NCBI GenBank assembly: GCA_021234155.1
Contig: JAJEKV010000030.1
Coordinates: 11,714,338 to 11,778,337, forward strand
Direction: 5' to 3'
DNA: 64,000 bases
Origin: Isoetes taiwanensis
Taxonomy: Eukaryota > Streptophyta > Lycopodiopsida > Isoetales > Isoetaceae
Each line of letters starts with the position of its first letter. Position 1 is the first letter of the stretch. The position numbers and the translations under genes were made by a program. The notes beneath the pieces were generated by a model. That model did not search any database and was not told the DNA's origin. It worked only from the letters and a program-made list of their open reading frames with translations. This document shows positions 45,806 through 57,989 of this stretch, one piece after another.

Positions 45806-48511
45806 CATATATAAAGCGGCTTCCTTTTTTGTTTGATGGAATATTTCCGCCTCAAAGAAAAAGCGGCGAGCACCACGTGTACTCCAAAAAATATAGCTAA
45901 AAAATTAAAAAGGGAGTGGGACTGAATGACAATGATGTGACCTTTTCTTGCTCGCAAGCAAGTCCGTTCTTGCTCTACTGAACTTCGGTATTGCGCCGAT
46001 GGGAAAATTGGCGAGGAGAATGCCTTTGCGTAACCGTCGCCAGTGGCGCACGATGGTTCAAGAGATCGTCAAGTGGGGATTTTAGCCGCTGCGTGAATCG
46101 GATCGAAAGGGTTGGCCGCGAAATTTGGGGTTAATGGATCTAATGAAAAAGAGGAAGGTCGGATTCGTGGGAAGAACACGATCAAGCTTCACGAAAGTAT
46201 CGAGAAATCGATTCGTGGGGAGCCCAACAAGGGCACAATTATGAGGTCATTTCGGTTGAATCAGGCTTGCTGATATACAATACAATCCCCGATTCCGTCC
46301 GGGCGGTTCAATAGGGCGGGAGCTTTGGTAAGCTTTTTATGTCGAGTTGGAGCCTCATGATCGCCTAATGGGGATCTACCCGGAGGCTTCTTAGTTTTAG
46401 AAGGAGGCTTCTTAGTTTTAGAAGCTTAAGCCATTTAACAAAGAAGTATGAATTTTCCCCTTTATGCCATGGGATGGCGGAAAGAATCGCTTTTAAAGAG
46501 AGCATTTCCTTTAAGCAGAGAAAAAAATTAGAGCTCAGGCTATGCTCCTACATTTCGGCTTAAGTTTCTACCCCATGCAATGCATTTCGATGTCCCCGCA
46601 TGTCGAGAGCATCCACATAAATCCGGAAACTTCATTTCGGCCGTGATTTTTTTCTTCACTTTTCAAAGAACGACCCAAAAACACCTTTGGGGCAAAGATG
46701 TTGATGCTTTCGGCAAACACATTGTGCTTGCTTTCAAGATCACCTCGCCGAGCCTCGGCTTCGCCATTGGCCTCGGGTATGAACCGTTCTCCGGCTTTTT
46801 CATTTGGATTTCAAATTTTATTGAGATGATTTTGCGGGGCAAGCTTGCACAAATCAAGTCATTCCCCGCCGACAAGAATTTGGATAAATCCAGTATTTTG
46901 TAATCCGGCCGGTGAGTTGAATTTAGAATATTGAGTCGTATCTTTATCCCGCATCGCAATCAGTCACAAAATCATTCAACGTCTTCGTGAGATTTTGGCG
47001 CTACAATACCCTACAAGCATGTTTTGAAGAAATCAATTTGAATTGTTGCTATTAACCTATTCACCGATAGATTATGATGTCAAGAATTGATAGATCTGGT
47101 ATAAAACCGCATAAAAGGATCGGTCGATAGATTATCCACAGAATCGCAAAACACAAGACCATTGAGGTATCTCTACGTGTTTTAGAGGTTAGTTATTCAT
47201 TATTGTACGAGCATATTCTCCATGGGGTCCTCATGCAAATACCTCTTTGGATTTCCCTAATTATTTCTCCACACATATCCGGCCATCATCTTTTTCGACT
47301 ATCGATAGATGAGTTAGCATTTTTTCTTTGCTTTGTTTCAATTATAGTGGTGCAAATGCATGATTTGTTATTGCATACAGGAAAATGCTTGCAAAAAGAG
47401 GCGATCCGATTATTGAGCCGATATCTTTTGTTGTTGAACTTGGACGTAAGATGCTAGTTTAGGTTGCTTACAACTTGCAAAATATGTAATCCGATGTTGA
47501 ATATGGTTCTTAGTTCCATTGGGGAGCAATAGTAGAGAAACCATGCAAAGAGCGGGATGCATTTAACATGCTTTCCGGTCGAGTGGTAATGAAATTGTTT
47601 GTTTCTTAGCGGTCATTTCCCAAACTCAGTCTTTTGTCTCAAATGCTAATTGTAGCAACAATTAGCAATGATTCATTGAATGCCTTAAGGACATTGTGGA
47701 TCATTTGTTTGTATAACTCCTCCAACAAAGGCGAGAAAGCATACATTCTAACAGATGATAGATGTAATGAAAAGAAGTAGAACCTCACGGGGTCCTGTAT
47801 CAACAATGACACATACTATAAGTATAACATTGTAACCTTCGGGCGATGGAGCATGGCGATGGCGGATGAGATTATATTAGGCTTATGTCCGCTTTATCAT
47901 TCTTTGATATTTGATCGCTAACTTATGTTTTAAATTATGTAGGATCTTTGATCAATTTTTGCTAGCAAACAAAGTGGTGTTATCAAAGGAAGACGCCCTT
48001 GAAAAACAAAATCGAAAAAAAAATACATTCCGTGAGGCTTTAGTGATCTTACGGGCGTGTTGAAACCATCAAAATCTATTATACGTGGTGGTATCCACAT
48101 TCTTGGAAGTGTTAATTAACACTTCATTTTCATGCACTCTGTATCAACAAATACATAGTTGCAATAGGCAAGATGTGGAATAGAGGACTAAAGAAAGATT
48201 GTAGCGATGTAAAGGAGCATAAACGATGTGAAAAAATTTAGAAATGCATATTTCTTCTTACAACATATGCAAGATTTTTTGCTAACACCGAGTGTGTCTT
48301 GCCTATTCTGAATAAGTAAAACTCTACTACTAAAAGGTAATTGTAGTATCAAAAGTTGAGTTAATACCACTGTTCTGTTCTGAATAAGTAAAACTCTACT
48401 ATTAAAAGGTAATTGTAGTATCAAAAGTTGAGTTAATACCAGATCTAGTCCGACTGGTGTAGAACCAAAAAAAATGTTGGCGGCGGCCTTGGCAGCGCGA
48501 TAAATTTCTTG
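45806..48511. mobile_element. 2.7-kb insertion in Copia with 9-bp target duplication
   Basis: TAACTCTAA lies on both sides (45797-45805 and 48512-48520), and joining the flanks restores the Copia frame (VNFNSKAYKFYLGNELEF). The insert begins CATATATAAAGCGGC and ends GCGCGATAAATTTCTTG. The right end resembles 36524-36563, including the GC stem. Nine-base duplications suggest a Mutator-like transposon, though the two termini match only weakly. The longest frame (46580-46903, 107 codons) shows no transposase motif, so it is probably non-autonomous. Confidence 0.75.
48305..48440. repeat. Tandem duplication, about 73-bp unit
   Basis: TTCTGAATAAGTAAAACTCT starts near 48307 and again near 48380. 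Both run to GTTGAGTTAATACCA with one substitution. It lies inside the insertion in the Copia element. Confidence 0.9.
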
Positions 48512-48520
48512 TAACTCTAA

Positions 48521-50350
48521 AGCGTATAAGTTCTATCTTGGAAATGAATTGGAATTTTTGCGTGAAAGACATGGCACTTTATTTTAAATGGAAAGTACTA
48601 CTTGTGATAGTGTCAATGCAGTACAAATCTTTGACACAAAACTCTGGCACAACAGGTTAGCACATACACATGGCAACAATCTCTTGTTCCGAGCTCAAAA
48701 AGGATGGATTGTATGCAATGATGCCAAAAAAAAAAAAAAAAAAAAAAAAAAGAAAAAATCCTTTGTGAAGGACGTATGCTTGGGAAGACTAACAGGTTGC
48801 CGTTCAATAAATCTAGACAAAGGGCAAAAGAATTACTCAAGCTTGTGCACAATGATTTATATGGACTCCTCAATGTTAGAAGTAGAACTAACAAAAGATA
48901 TTTCAAACATTTCATCTCTTTCATTGATGATTTTAGTAGAAGATGTAGATGCTATTGTTTGGAAAAGAAATCACAAGCTCTTGCTGCCTTTAAGCACTTT
49001 GTAATAGAAGTAGCGAGAGAAACAGACGAAAAAATAAATATATCAGGTCTGACCGTGGAGATGAATATCTATCATGTATATTCAAGCAATATTGTATTTC
49101 TAATGGCATCGAAAGGCAACTAACATGCAGGTACAACCCCCAGTAAACCGTGGAGATGAATATCTATCATGTATATTCAAGCAATATTGTATTTCTAATG
49201 GCATCGAAAGGCAACCATTAATGGATGCAGAAGTTTCATAATTTTTGAGGAAGGAGTAAATGGTTTTGAAACACACAAATGGAAGGCGGCTATAAATAAG
49301 AAAATGAAGTCCTTTAAAAGAACATCAACAGATGAAATTATTGGTTTACCAAAGGGAAAGCAAGCAATTCTAAATGAATGGATGTATAAGATCAAATTAA
49401 ATCCAGATAGAAGTCCAAAGCACAAAACAAGATTGTAGTCAAGAATACTCATAAAAAAAAATGTATAGATTTTGAGGAAGTATGTTCATCTATTGTAAAA
49501 TTGGCAAGTATTAGGATGATTACTGCCATCGCAAATGCTCTGGATTTAGAGTTACATCATATGCATGTATGCACTACATTTCTTAATGCAAAATTAGAAG
49601 AAGAGGTGTATACGAAACAAGCACAAGAATTTGGAAAAGGTAAAACAAAGATCTGGAGACTAAAAGGGGTTGTTTCTAGGTTAAAACAGTCTCTGGGAGA
49701 AAGGTACATGTGTATAGATCAATACTTGAAAGGACAAGGTTATGAGAAACTTGCAAATGATGGAAATGTGTACATTATGAAGAAAGGGAATTAATGACCA
49801 TCTATGTGGATGATTGTGTATTAGCAGCAAATAGTCTGGATATTCTAAAATAGTATAAAGAAACACAGAAAGGGTCACTTTCACAATTCTTAGGAATACA
49901 AGTGAAAAGAAATAGGGAAGGCAAAAGGATCTCGTTGTGCCAAAGTAAGTACGTTGACTCAATGCTTGAGAAACTCAATATGTAGCAATCTAATCCTATT
50001 AAAGCTCCAATACTTGTGGGAACCAAGTTGTCAAATCATATGTGTCCTGAAATAGATAAAGAGAAAGAAGAAATGGCAAAGGTCCCATATAAGCAGTTAC
50101 GTGACATAGCATTTATAGTAAATGTCTTGAGCAGATATAGTAGCAATCCAAGAAGAGGCTGCTAGCAGCTGCAAAGAAAGTGGAGACATTGATGAAAGGA
50201 AATCAACTTCAGGCTATACATTATTTTTGGGAGGTAGTCTTATGAGTTGGAGGAGCAAGGGGAACATTGGAAATGTGGCAGTTCATATCATAATCTCATA
50301 GATACAGGGAAAGAAGCATATAATGACATCTGAAGACAAGCTAAGGAAAA
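48521..50350 (+). mobile_element. Ty1/Copia retrotransposon remnant (integrase, RT, RNase H)
   Basis: GAG-pre-integrase LWHNRLAHTHGNN (about 48637), a long lysine run from an A-tract (48727-48757), integrase core (LLKLVHNDLYGLLNV, FISFIDDFSRR), a duplicated 69-bp piece, RT start KWKAAINKKMKSFKR (about 49283), LDLELHHMHVCTTFLNAKLE, active-site box IYVDD (about 49803), and an RNase H part STSGYTLFLGGSLMSWRSK (about 50210). Order is that of Copia. Numerous frameshifts and stops; no LTRs recognised. Confidence 0.9.
49052..49215 (+). repeat. Perfect 69-bp direct duplication in Copia integrase
   Basis: 49052-49120 and 49147-49215 are identical (ACCGTGGAGATGAATATC ... GGCAAC), separated by 26 bases. 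Only one copy fits the integrase reading (RGDEYLSCIFKQYC), so the other is a later local duplication. Confidence 0.93.
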
Positions 50351-52981
50351 ACCCTGATCAAATATAGAAGTTTGCAAGAACATAAGTTTAATCATGATTA
50401 TTTATGCTAAATCAAAATGTCCCATGAAGGATTGAAAGAAAACCCAAAGAAAAAAGGAGAAGTCTTCATGGTTAACGAGGTTATGGAATTTATTTAAGGA
50501 CAATGTTTTTAATGAAACATGAGTGTGGACTATATTAAAATATAAAGCATATTTTTAGGGTTCACAATCCAATATTTTCGAGCCATTTGAGATTCAAATG
50601 CTCGGTCCAATGCGAGCAGGGCAGGAATATTTCTAAAGGCACACTTGATACTAACTATTGTTGAGGAGTGATCTAGATTTTTTATTTGATGCATAGGTAC
50701 TCGTGCACTTACAGACCAATTGTCGTTGCCATTTTACAATACAACAAATGTGTCAGCTCTTGGACTGCTCTAAAATCACATATTATAGGTTGAGGTAGTG
50801 TAGCTCACGGTTGAGCACTTGAAACTCAAACAGGTTTGAGGTTCATCCCATGACTATCTCAAGATACGAAGGATTGGATTTGTCACAAACTTTTGCTCTA
50901 TCACATTCCTTGTGGTATCTTGAACATGCACCAAGAGAGTTGGAATCTGAAATGCTCGATGAAAGGGAAGGAGAGCTTGACTAGAGATATGATAACATAT
51001 ATGCCCAAGATCTAAATGTCGAGAAGTTTGTGGCATGACGACACTTGTAAATTGCATGAGGATCCTGCTACTAGCATCCACATGTGGGTTCAATTTAATG
51101 CAGACAACGTGTTCATCCACCAGGGAGGATCCTTATTCCAATTAGGTGTGATCACTCTCATCCAAAGAGAGGTCTTGATACGGTTCGGCAAAGACAAAGC
51201 CATATGTATGGGTTCCACTTTCAAAACAAAGAACAAGAGGTACGACATTGGCTATTTTAATATCGACTTCGTTTCGCTATAACTTGCCTAACACTTTATA
51301 GTTTTGCAACTATGATCTTTTCAGTCTAAATCCATTTGACGACCACTGCAATGGGATGCCAATATCTTGGGCTATCACAAATAGTCAAAAGAAGAGTGCT
51401 ATATTTAGTTTTGCAAACACTGAAGGAAGCAACATGCATTTATGAGCCAGAATGGCAACCTACATGCTTCATCATCGAGATGCTCATGCTAAAGTCAAAG
51501 TGTGCAAGACAGTAACGAATCATTCACCAAGGATAGCTGGTAATTTTTAATTTCAAAACCTTTGTGTGCGCTTGGCACGTTAAAAGAGCTTGGTTTAAGT
51601 GGCTATCGAGGAATTTGAAGAACAAGGAGGCAAGGAACAAAATGTTCACTGAACTACATGTGATTATGTATGGAATAGGGGTTTCTCCTCGAGACTTACC
51701 AGTTGGTGGGAGCTTGGGGATGTAGCTAGTGTGGAAGATAGGAAACCTGGGGATAATCTATACAGTGACGTGTACAGGGAAGCTTGTAGGATTGAATCGA
51801 CAAAGAAGTTGAATGTTTTCAAGGCTAAACATGCAGCAATGTTTCCCAAGCCGCATGCCTACATGAACAAGAAATGGATCAAGAGCATTTGCCAATAAGT
51901 TTTGGCTTTTAGGGTATACCATTAATGTAGCTATAAAAGCATACCACTATGCTCTCAAAATGCATCTAGGCATGTCCAAGTCTCAACTGAGGGCTAGAAG
52001 TATTGATTGGCTCCTTTACATTCTAATGAATGACGTGGAGACATGCTTGAACAATGAGGTCAAGCGTGTCTCCACATAATAAGGTCAACCGTGTCTCCAC
52101 ATAATTCATTAGAATGTAAAGGATCCAATCGGTGTTGCTGGCAACGACTATGATTCCCCATCATAGGCGAGGGATCATGGAGGTGGATTTTTTTGGGGCT
52201 GGAATCTGCCAATCTGTGTTATAACTATCTTGAGGCATAAATCCATCATTCAATCCTATGTGGATGTGCATACATAGAGGTTTTACCAAGATAGGATACT
52301 ACGTATTGGATAATGGGCAAGTAAAAATTAGAAGAGGATGATGAGGAGGTGGTACCTTGGTATCTTGGTGCATTGAAAATAACCACTCAAAGGTTATGTA
52401 TCACATGTAACACTAAAGTCTAAAGATATAGCCTTCTCCTAGCACGTAATTGACCTAGCTTTTATAGAACGAGAGCCAAAGAAAATCAAATGCGCGCGTT
52501 CTAGGCTAACACACAATTGTTGAAAATTAGGTGCAATGTGGGGTATGGGTTATAGTCACAATGTGATTAACTATGTGTGAGAGAGTTTGGAGGGTTTTAT
52601 AAAGACATGAGAAGCATGATAAATGTGATCATTTAACGAAACAAGCAATATACTATTAGACGTCAATAATAGTCATAAACATGGTGTGAGAGAGTTGTGG
52701 TGTAACAAGTATGTAATTGAATAAAAGAGGCATAATATATGATAATTTCCCCAAATGTCTATTTAGATCTAACATAATAAGGCATGTTTTCAAGATAACG
52801 AATGATGGAATTCTATCAAAAAGTTGGCAATTCTATAAGGGGCATGTTTAATTTATTGATTTCCCTATTGGACGTAATCAATAACCTGAGAGTTAATAGA
52901 GACCACACATTAATTTGTGGTTCATGGTCCTCTTATACATGTATAAGTAAACACATTCATTCCACCAAATAACAAGAAAAT
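50351..52981. other. Intergenic, no recognised gene
   Basis: Open frames up to 88 codons without motifs. A fold-back structure at 51997-52132 pairs CTCCTTTACATTCTAATGAAT with its complement near 52110, enclosing a second pair around GTGGAGACA/TGTCTCCAC; this is probably a small MITE or local inversion. Confidence 0.45.
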
Positions 52982-53968
52982 ATGGCATCGAGAGGGTGTC
53001 CACCATGCTCGAAAAGGAGGAAGAAGAGATGCAAATTAGTCCAACCTAAGGTAAGATCAAGGAATAGGAGGGCTCCAATCAGGTTGGAAGGCCCCAACCA
53101 GAAGAAGTTAGTAGTAAGCCTAGTGAACGCATGTGCACACATCCATAATTTAGTATGCGATTTGTTTCTTCACACTAATGGCAAAAAAAAGAGGAAAAGA
53201 GATGATGTTCATGATGAAGATGATGAGGATGAAAATATAAGGGTGCAAATAAAACGAAAGGTTCATAATGATCTTATAAAATATACACCATGGTGGCATC
53301 TTTTGCCACCACAATCAATTACACACATAGGCAAGCCAACTCTAGTGCTTGACTTGGATGAAACCTTGATCTATTCCTCTGTCTCCAGAGCTACATATTG
53401 CCGTCCAGGACTTGCACCATTTTTGAGCACCATGGCAGCATCATTTGAGCTTGTTATCTTCACATCTTCCAAAAAGGAATATGCTGACAAAATTGTTGAT
53501 CAATTGGATCCACATGGAGTTCTGTTTGCACACAGATTGTATAGGGATTCTTGCACTTTAGAGTATGGAAGGTATGTGAAGGATTTGTCTAGGCTCGGTC
53601 GCGATCTCCGTCGAGTCATCATCATTGATAATAATTCCAATTGTTTTAGACTTCAATCTGATAATGGCATTCATGTGCCATCCTTTTTGGGCCATCCTGC
53701 AGATCAGATGCTTCTTGTATTGCAGGGTATTCTTGAACAGATCAAGAATGAAGAGGATTTAGTGGCTGCTCTAATTAACAAGAAAAAAAATTACTTACTT
53801 ATTCGAGATAAGGCTAGAAGGGTTATTGCTGAAGCTTTTTACAATAGAAATAATGGAATTTATGCAACCCACAAGATCTCTATGACAGGAACTTTGCTTC
53901 GTTTTGATTTGCAGATTAAAGTCCGCAAAGTCATATGCGCTCTTCAATTCCATCTCAGGAGCTCCTAA
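52982..53968 (+). CDS. FCP1/NIF-type (CTD small phosphatase-like) protein, intronless
   Basis: A single open frame of 328 residues. Residues 1-80 are basic (KRRKKR) then acidic (DEDDEDEN), likely nuclear targeting and linker. The HAD phosphatase domain follows: catalytic LVLDLDETLIYSS (about 115-127), FELVIFTSS, RLYRDSC, YVKDLSRLGRDL and RVIIIDNNSNCF. Family members dephosphorylate serine in RNA polymerase II CTD or other proteins. Compared with the family, about 25 residues between the DLDET motif and RPGL are missing, and the usual DNSP reads DNNS, so activity may be reduced. Absence of introns and isolation in repeats suggest a retrocopy or a transposon-carried copy that has stayed open. 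Confidence 0.8.
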   Translation: MASRGCPPCSKRRKKRCKLVQPKVRSRNRRAPIRLEGPNQKKLVVSLVNACAHIHNLVCDLFLHTNGKKKRKRDDVHDEDDEDENIRVQIKRKVHNDLIKYTPWWHLLPPQSITHIGKPTLVLDLDETLIYSSVSRATYCRPGLAPFLSTMAASFELVIFTSSKKEYADKIVDQLDPHGVLFAHRLYRDSCTLEYGRYVKDLSRLGRDLRRVIIIDNNSNCFRLQSDNGIHVPSFLGHPADQMLLVLQGILEQIKNEEDLVAALINKKKNYLLIRDKARRVIAEAFYNRNNGIYATHKISMTGTLLRFDLQIKVRKVICALQFHLRSS

Positions 53969-54622
53969 TCTCGTCCATTTACTTTTTGATGAACTTTTCT
54001 ATGAATAGCGTTGCTGACAAGCCCTTGGCTTTCTATTCTATCTATGTTTAATAATGTAAATTGATGTGACATTTTAATCGAATGTAGACACTAGGTTACC
54101 ATGTCTTTTTCTATGTATAAGAAAATTTCAATCTTGGTAGCCATCAAAATAACCACATAATTCAACAATAATACATTGAAATGTCCAAGAGTTGTCACTA
54201 ACATTGAGCTCAATTCGTACACTTGATTTTGGCAGTCTCATAAATTGGATCCTACTCAAAGAAAGAATGAACTTTAAGAGACGAACAAATGACATTTTCT
54301 AAAGACCCCACATGCCCACGTTATGAGTCCTTATGGACAAAATAGCCTTCTAAAGAGCCCACCAACCTAGCAAGACAATCGTGTGTGTCTATGGACATTC
54401 AAGCTCATCCATTTAAATGTTATAACATGTTATTTTAGATATGTCTATTAAATGAATTGAAGCATTAATTTTTCGTTATATAAAGTAGAGCACGATTTCT
54501 ATGATAAGTTTCACATCAAACATTCGACCTAGTGGTGAGTGGAATTGAGAATCTTTTGCAAAGATAAGTGGCATATGTGTTATTTGCTGCTACTACACCA
54601 AACAACGAATCCCTCGTATGTA
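53969..54622. other. 3' flank of the phosphatase-like gene
   Basis: AT-rich spacer without recognised features. Confidence 0.35.
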
Positions 54623-54688
54623 GCACAATAACAGGGGGTTCCAGGGGGATTTGATATGATTTTTTTTTTTTTTTTTTTTTTTTATATA
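54623..54688. repeat. Transposon-edge fragment plus T tract
   Basis: TAGCACAATAACAGGGGGTT matches the element edge at 15998 and the reverse of 28612. It continues CCAGGGGGATTTGATATGA, similar to the inner TIR of the MITE (26186 on). A run of about 28 T follows. Confidence 0.65.
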
Positions 54689-56089
54689 TTTCCATGGTCT
54701 TAATAAATTTTGGGACTTATAGATGGACTTGCCAATTGCGTGAATACACTAGGATACAACCTAGATGGACGTAATGTGAAAATTGTCAAATATAATACCC
54801 TGAAGTTGAAGATAGTTTCCCTTATTGAAGAATAGACGCTGGGCTTTTTGGCAAGCAAATGGGCTTGCATGCATCTTCTATCAGCTGAGTGTGACCTTGC
54901 TTGACAGTTAGTCATATATCCGGATGTTGGTAAAGTACTGCTCATTGTTGAATTACATGTTGAGGCAGTTAAATATACCTTAACTGGGGCACATAGCCAT
55001 GGGTTTTAAGATATTTTCTATGAGATAAGGCAGGTGGTGTTTTTTCTATTCAATAATTAAGGTTTCATTACTGCAAATGGACCTTAGAGAGATGACCAAG
55101 ACCGGAACTACATAATCATGGGTTTCTAAAGTATAAGTCTGAACATATTTCACCTCTATGAGATTGGCTTCATACTAAGTGATAATCACACTTAGGGCAC
55201 TTGGATAGAATTCTATTTAAACATTAAAAAAATATGGTGAATATAATTGAGTCATTACATTTAACCTAATAAAACCTAAGTTAAGGTTTAATGGATGGTA
55301 AAAATTGAGTTACGTTTCTAACTCCACGAATCAGCAAAACCCTGAACTTAGGGTACAGATGAACGGCTTATGGCGGCGCTCTACACAAGTAGGGTTATGT
55401 CCAGGATTTGTTCCACGGCTATAAAGCTGAGCTATACACCACTAGAGATGGCAGATTTGGTGGCTCACATCATATTTCGAATACATGGAATGGGGCTCGA
55501 GATCTTGCACGACATTATTGTTTCTTTACTGACTAGAAAGCATGATGAATTTACAAGCTTCGTGCTGAAGGTAAAGTTAATACAATAAACCATGCTGGAT
55601 TTTTAGTCCATTTTTTGAATTGATCTGTATGCTTAAATTCGGAGGGTAGTTGCTTGATCGTACATACTATGGGCGGTAATAAATGCCCTTTGAACATAGG
55701 CAAAGATTACTTGATGCTGGAATATCCAAATGAATATGATTCAGATGGAAATCCCGTTAGCTCATGCAGTGAGGAAACACTAGAAGAGGAATGGCTAGCT
55801 GCGAATTCAAAGCCCCGCCTTGAAAGCAATCGAGGTGATGGATATCGAAGAACCGATTGGTAAACGCCTTGGCAAAATCGGCAAGGGTCCGATACTCCTG
55901 CATACAAAGATATGTGGCCGTGCGTAATGGTGAGGAAAGTAAAATGCGGCTCCAACTTTAGAAATAATGTTCGGACACACAAGATGAGGATTTAGAAGTG
56001 AACACTAAGACATTCGAGTTTGCTTTAATGTTTGTAATGGATTATGTAAAGAGGATATTCACCTATAGTTCACACATTAAGTTTAGAAA
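54689..56089. other. Intergenic, no recognised gene
   Basis: Open frames of 60-90 codons such as 55654-55863 (acidic, SSCSEETLEEEW) have no identifiable domain and no splice support. Confidence 0.35.
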
Positions 56090-56103
56090 TTGTGAGACTT
56101 TAA

Positions 56104-56665
56104 TATGCCATCGATTCCCGAAGCGAATCGCCATTCTGCACGAGACGAGCATGCATGCATTGCATCGCGCCGCATGTACATTTCTAGGCCGTTCATCGGG
56201 TTGAGGGATCGCTACTTATTGCAGAGTTCTTCATCGACGTTTCATCCGCGCTTTCTCATCTCTCGGAAGATCCATGGCTTCTATTCTTTGATCTCATGCG
56301 GAGGAGGGCTTCTTCTTGCATGAACGCTTTCTTGGCCTTTCCTATCCTTTCTAATCTCTTCTATCTTTTGCCCTTTTGTCCAAATTTAGGACAATCTTCA
56401 ACCTTTTCCTCCCGGATCTAGTATTTGAAGTTCTCACGGTATCGGGATGTTGTTGTGTTCATGCGAGTCAGTAGTGCAAGAATGCCATCGATTCGCTGCG
56501 CGAATCGCCATTCTTACCCAGACGAAGCATGCATGCATTGCATGCGTCGCATGCATTTCTAGGCCGTTCATCGAGGTTGAGGGATCGCTACTTATTGCGA
56601 GTTCTTCATCGACGTTTCATCGGGCTTTTCTCATCTCGGCAGTATCCATGGCTCCCACCCTTCCC
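56104..56665. repeat. Direct repeat of about 180 bp, spaced 370 bp
   Basis: ATGCCATCGATTC at about 56106 and 56481 starts two copies running through AGGCCGTTCATCG, GAGGGATCGCTACTTATTGC and TTCATCGACGTTTCATC to TCCATGGCT. A further flank (GGGATGTTGTTGTGTTCAT) at about 56444 recurs at 57152. Non-coding and GC-richer than its surroundings. Confidence 0.8.
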
Positions 56666-56669
56666 CCTT

Positions 56670-57985
56670 AAAATTGTTATTTATATGTTCATATTTGTTA
56701 TCATTGTCAGCGGCACGCGGACCAGCCCCTCGCTTTTTCGAGGTGTAAATGTTGTTTTTTACGTGGCACGCGTGACGGACCAGCCCCTCGCGCCGAGGTT
56801 TTCTCTATTGTTTTTCCGTTGGTGATGTGCGAGGTCCGGGGTGATGCGCGACCGGTATTCGGTGGAGCGTGGGTTTTTTGGGAACGCTTTTAGCGACCTG
56901 CGTTGTCCAAGCCCCTTGCCGAGATTTTATCGCTAGGGTTTTCCTCGAAAACCCGAAAGGGAAGGGGTTTTTAATCCCGCGATAAACTTCTACAGTACAC
57001 TAGCCAACATCTATAGCACACAATTTTATTTGGGGTCCGGTGTTATCTTTGGATATTCCCTATGTTTTTCATTTTTGGGTAGCTGCGATGTCACTACCCA
57101 CCCTATACCATTGTAGAAAAACCCACGAGATGAATGAAAAGCCTATCTATCGGGATGTTGTTGTGTTCATCGAGTGCGTAGTGCAAGAATCTTGAGTATA
57201 TAATTTAGATTCTCGGCCTTGTTATGGCATTGCAAAGAAGATCTTAATGCTTTTTCTTCGATTTCTAAATAATGTAAGAGAACATGGAAACTTGGAACTT
57301 TATTTGAAAACTGTATTTCAGGATTTTTCACCGGTATTGATCCGAGGGCAAAATGGCTACAATAGGTGATCGTTGAAGAGTCGAGAAACCTAATGTACCT
57401 TTTGGCCCCTCACTCATTACCATTCATTTGCTAATGTTGTGTTGTTTGTCGTACGCAAGTACCGGTTTCTCCTCTTATTGTTGTCTTTTGCTTTCAATTT
57501 CATGATCCAGCTGGTAAAGAAGGATTAGCTATGGAGGACTTACGGGATCAGGCTCGTATGGAGTCGCTACCACTGAGTTTTGTGAGGGAAGAACTGCTAC
57601 ATTTTACTTTTAATAAGTTTTCAAAAAGCATCATACAATCAGTCAATTTTGCTATGACTTAGGGATATTTATGCCTTTCTGATAGGGCTGATTTAAGATT
57701 TCCAGTTATGCTGGCCATTATGGCAGAAGTACAGTAATATATCATTGCTTTTGCTACTGTTATTGAACATCCATGCGTGAATGAAGGTTCAGTTCATTTA
57801 AGTCATGTAAGGCTGACCATAACAGAAAATGATAGTTTATTAATGCTTTTTAGATCCTCTCAAGATCTTAGCTAACAATGTACTGTCAGGCCGAATTTAA
57901 TCTGATACATATCTGAAAGTTTACACAGTTCTGGTTTATCTATTGGCTTCATAACTTTACCAAGAACACACAAGAATTATGGTTA
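56670..57985. other. Intergenic repeat-like DNA
   Basis: GC-rich start with CCAGCCCCTCGC twice (about 56722 and 56780). CCCGCGATAAACTTCTA near 56977 loosely resembles the GCGATAAATTTCTTG terminus found elsewhere. No gene recognised. Confidence 0.35.
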
Positions 57986-57989
57986 AATC

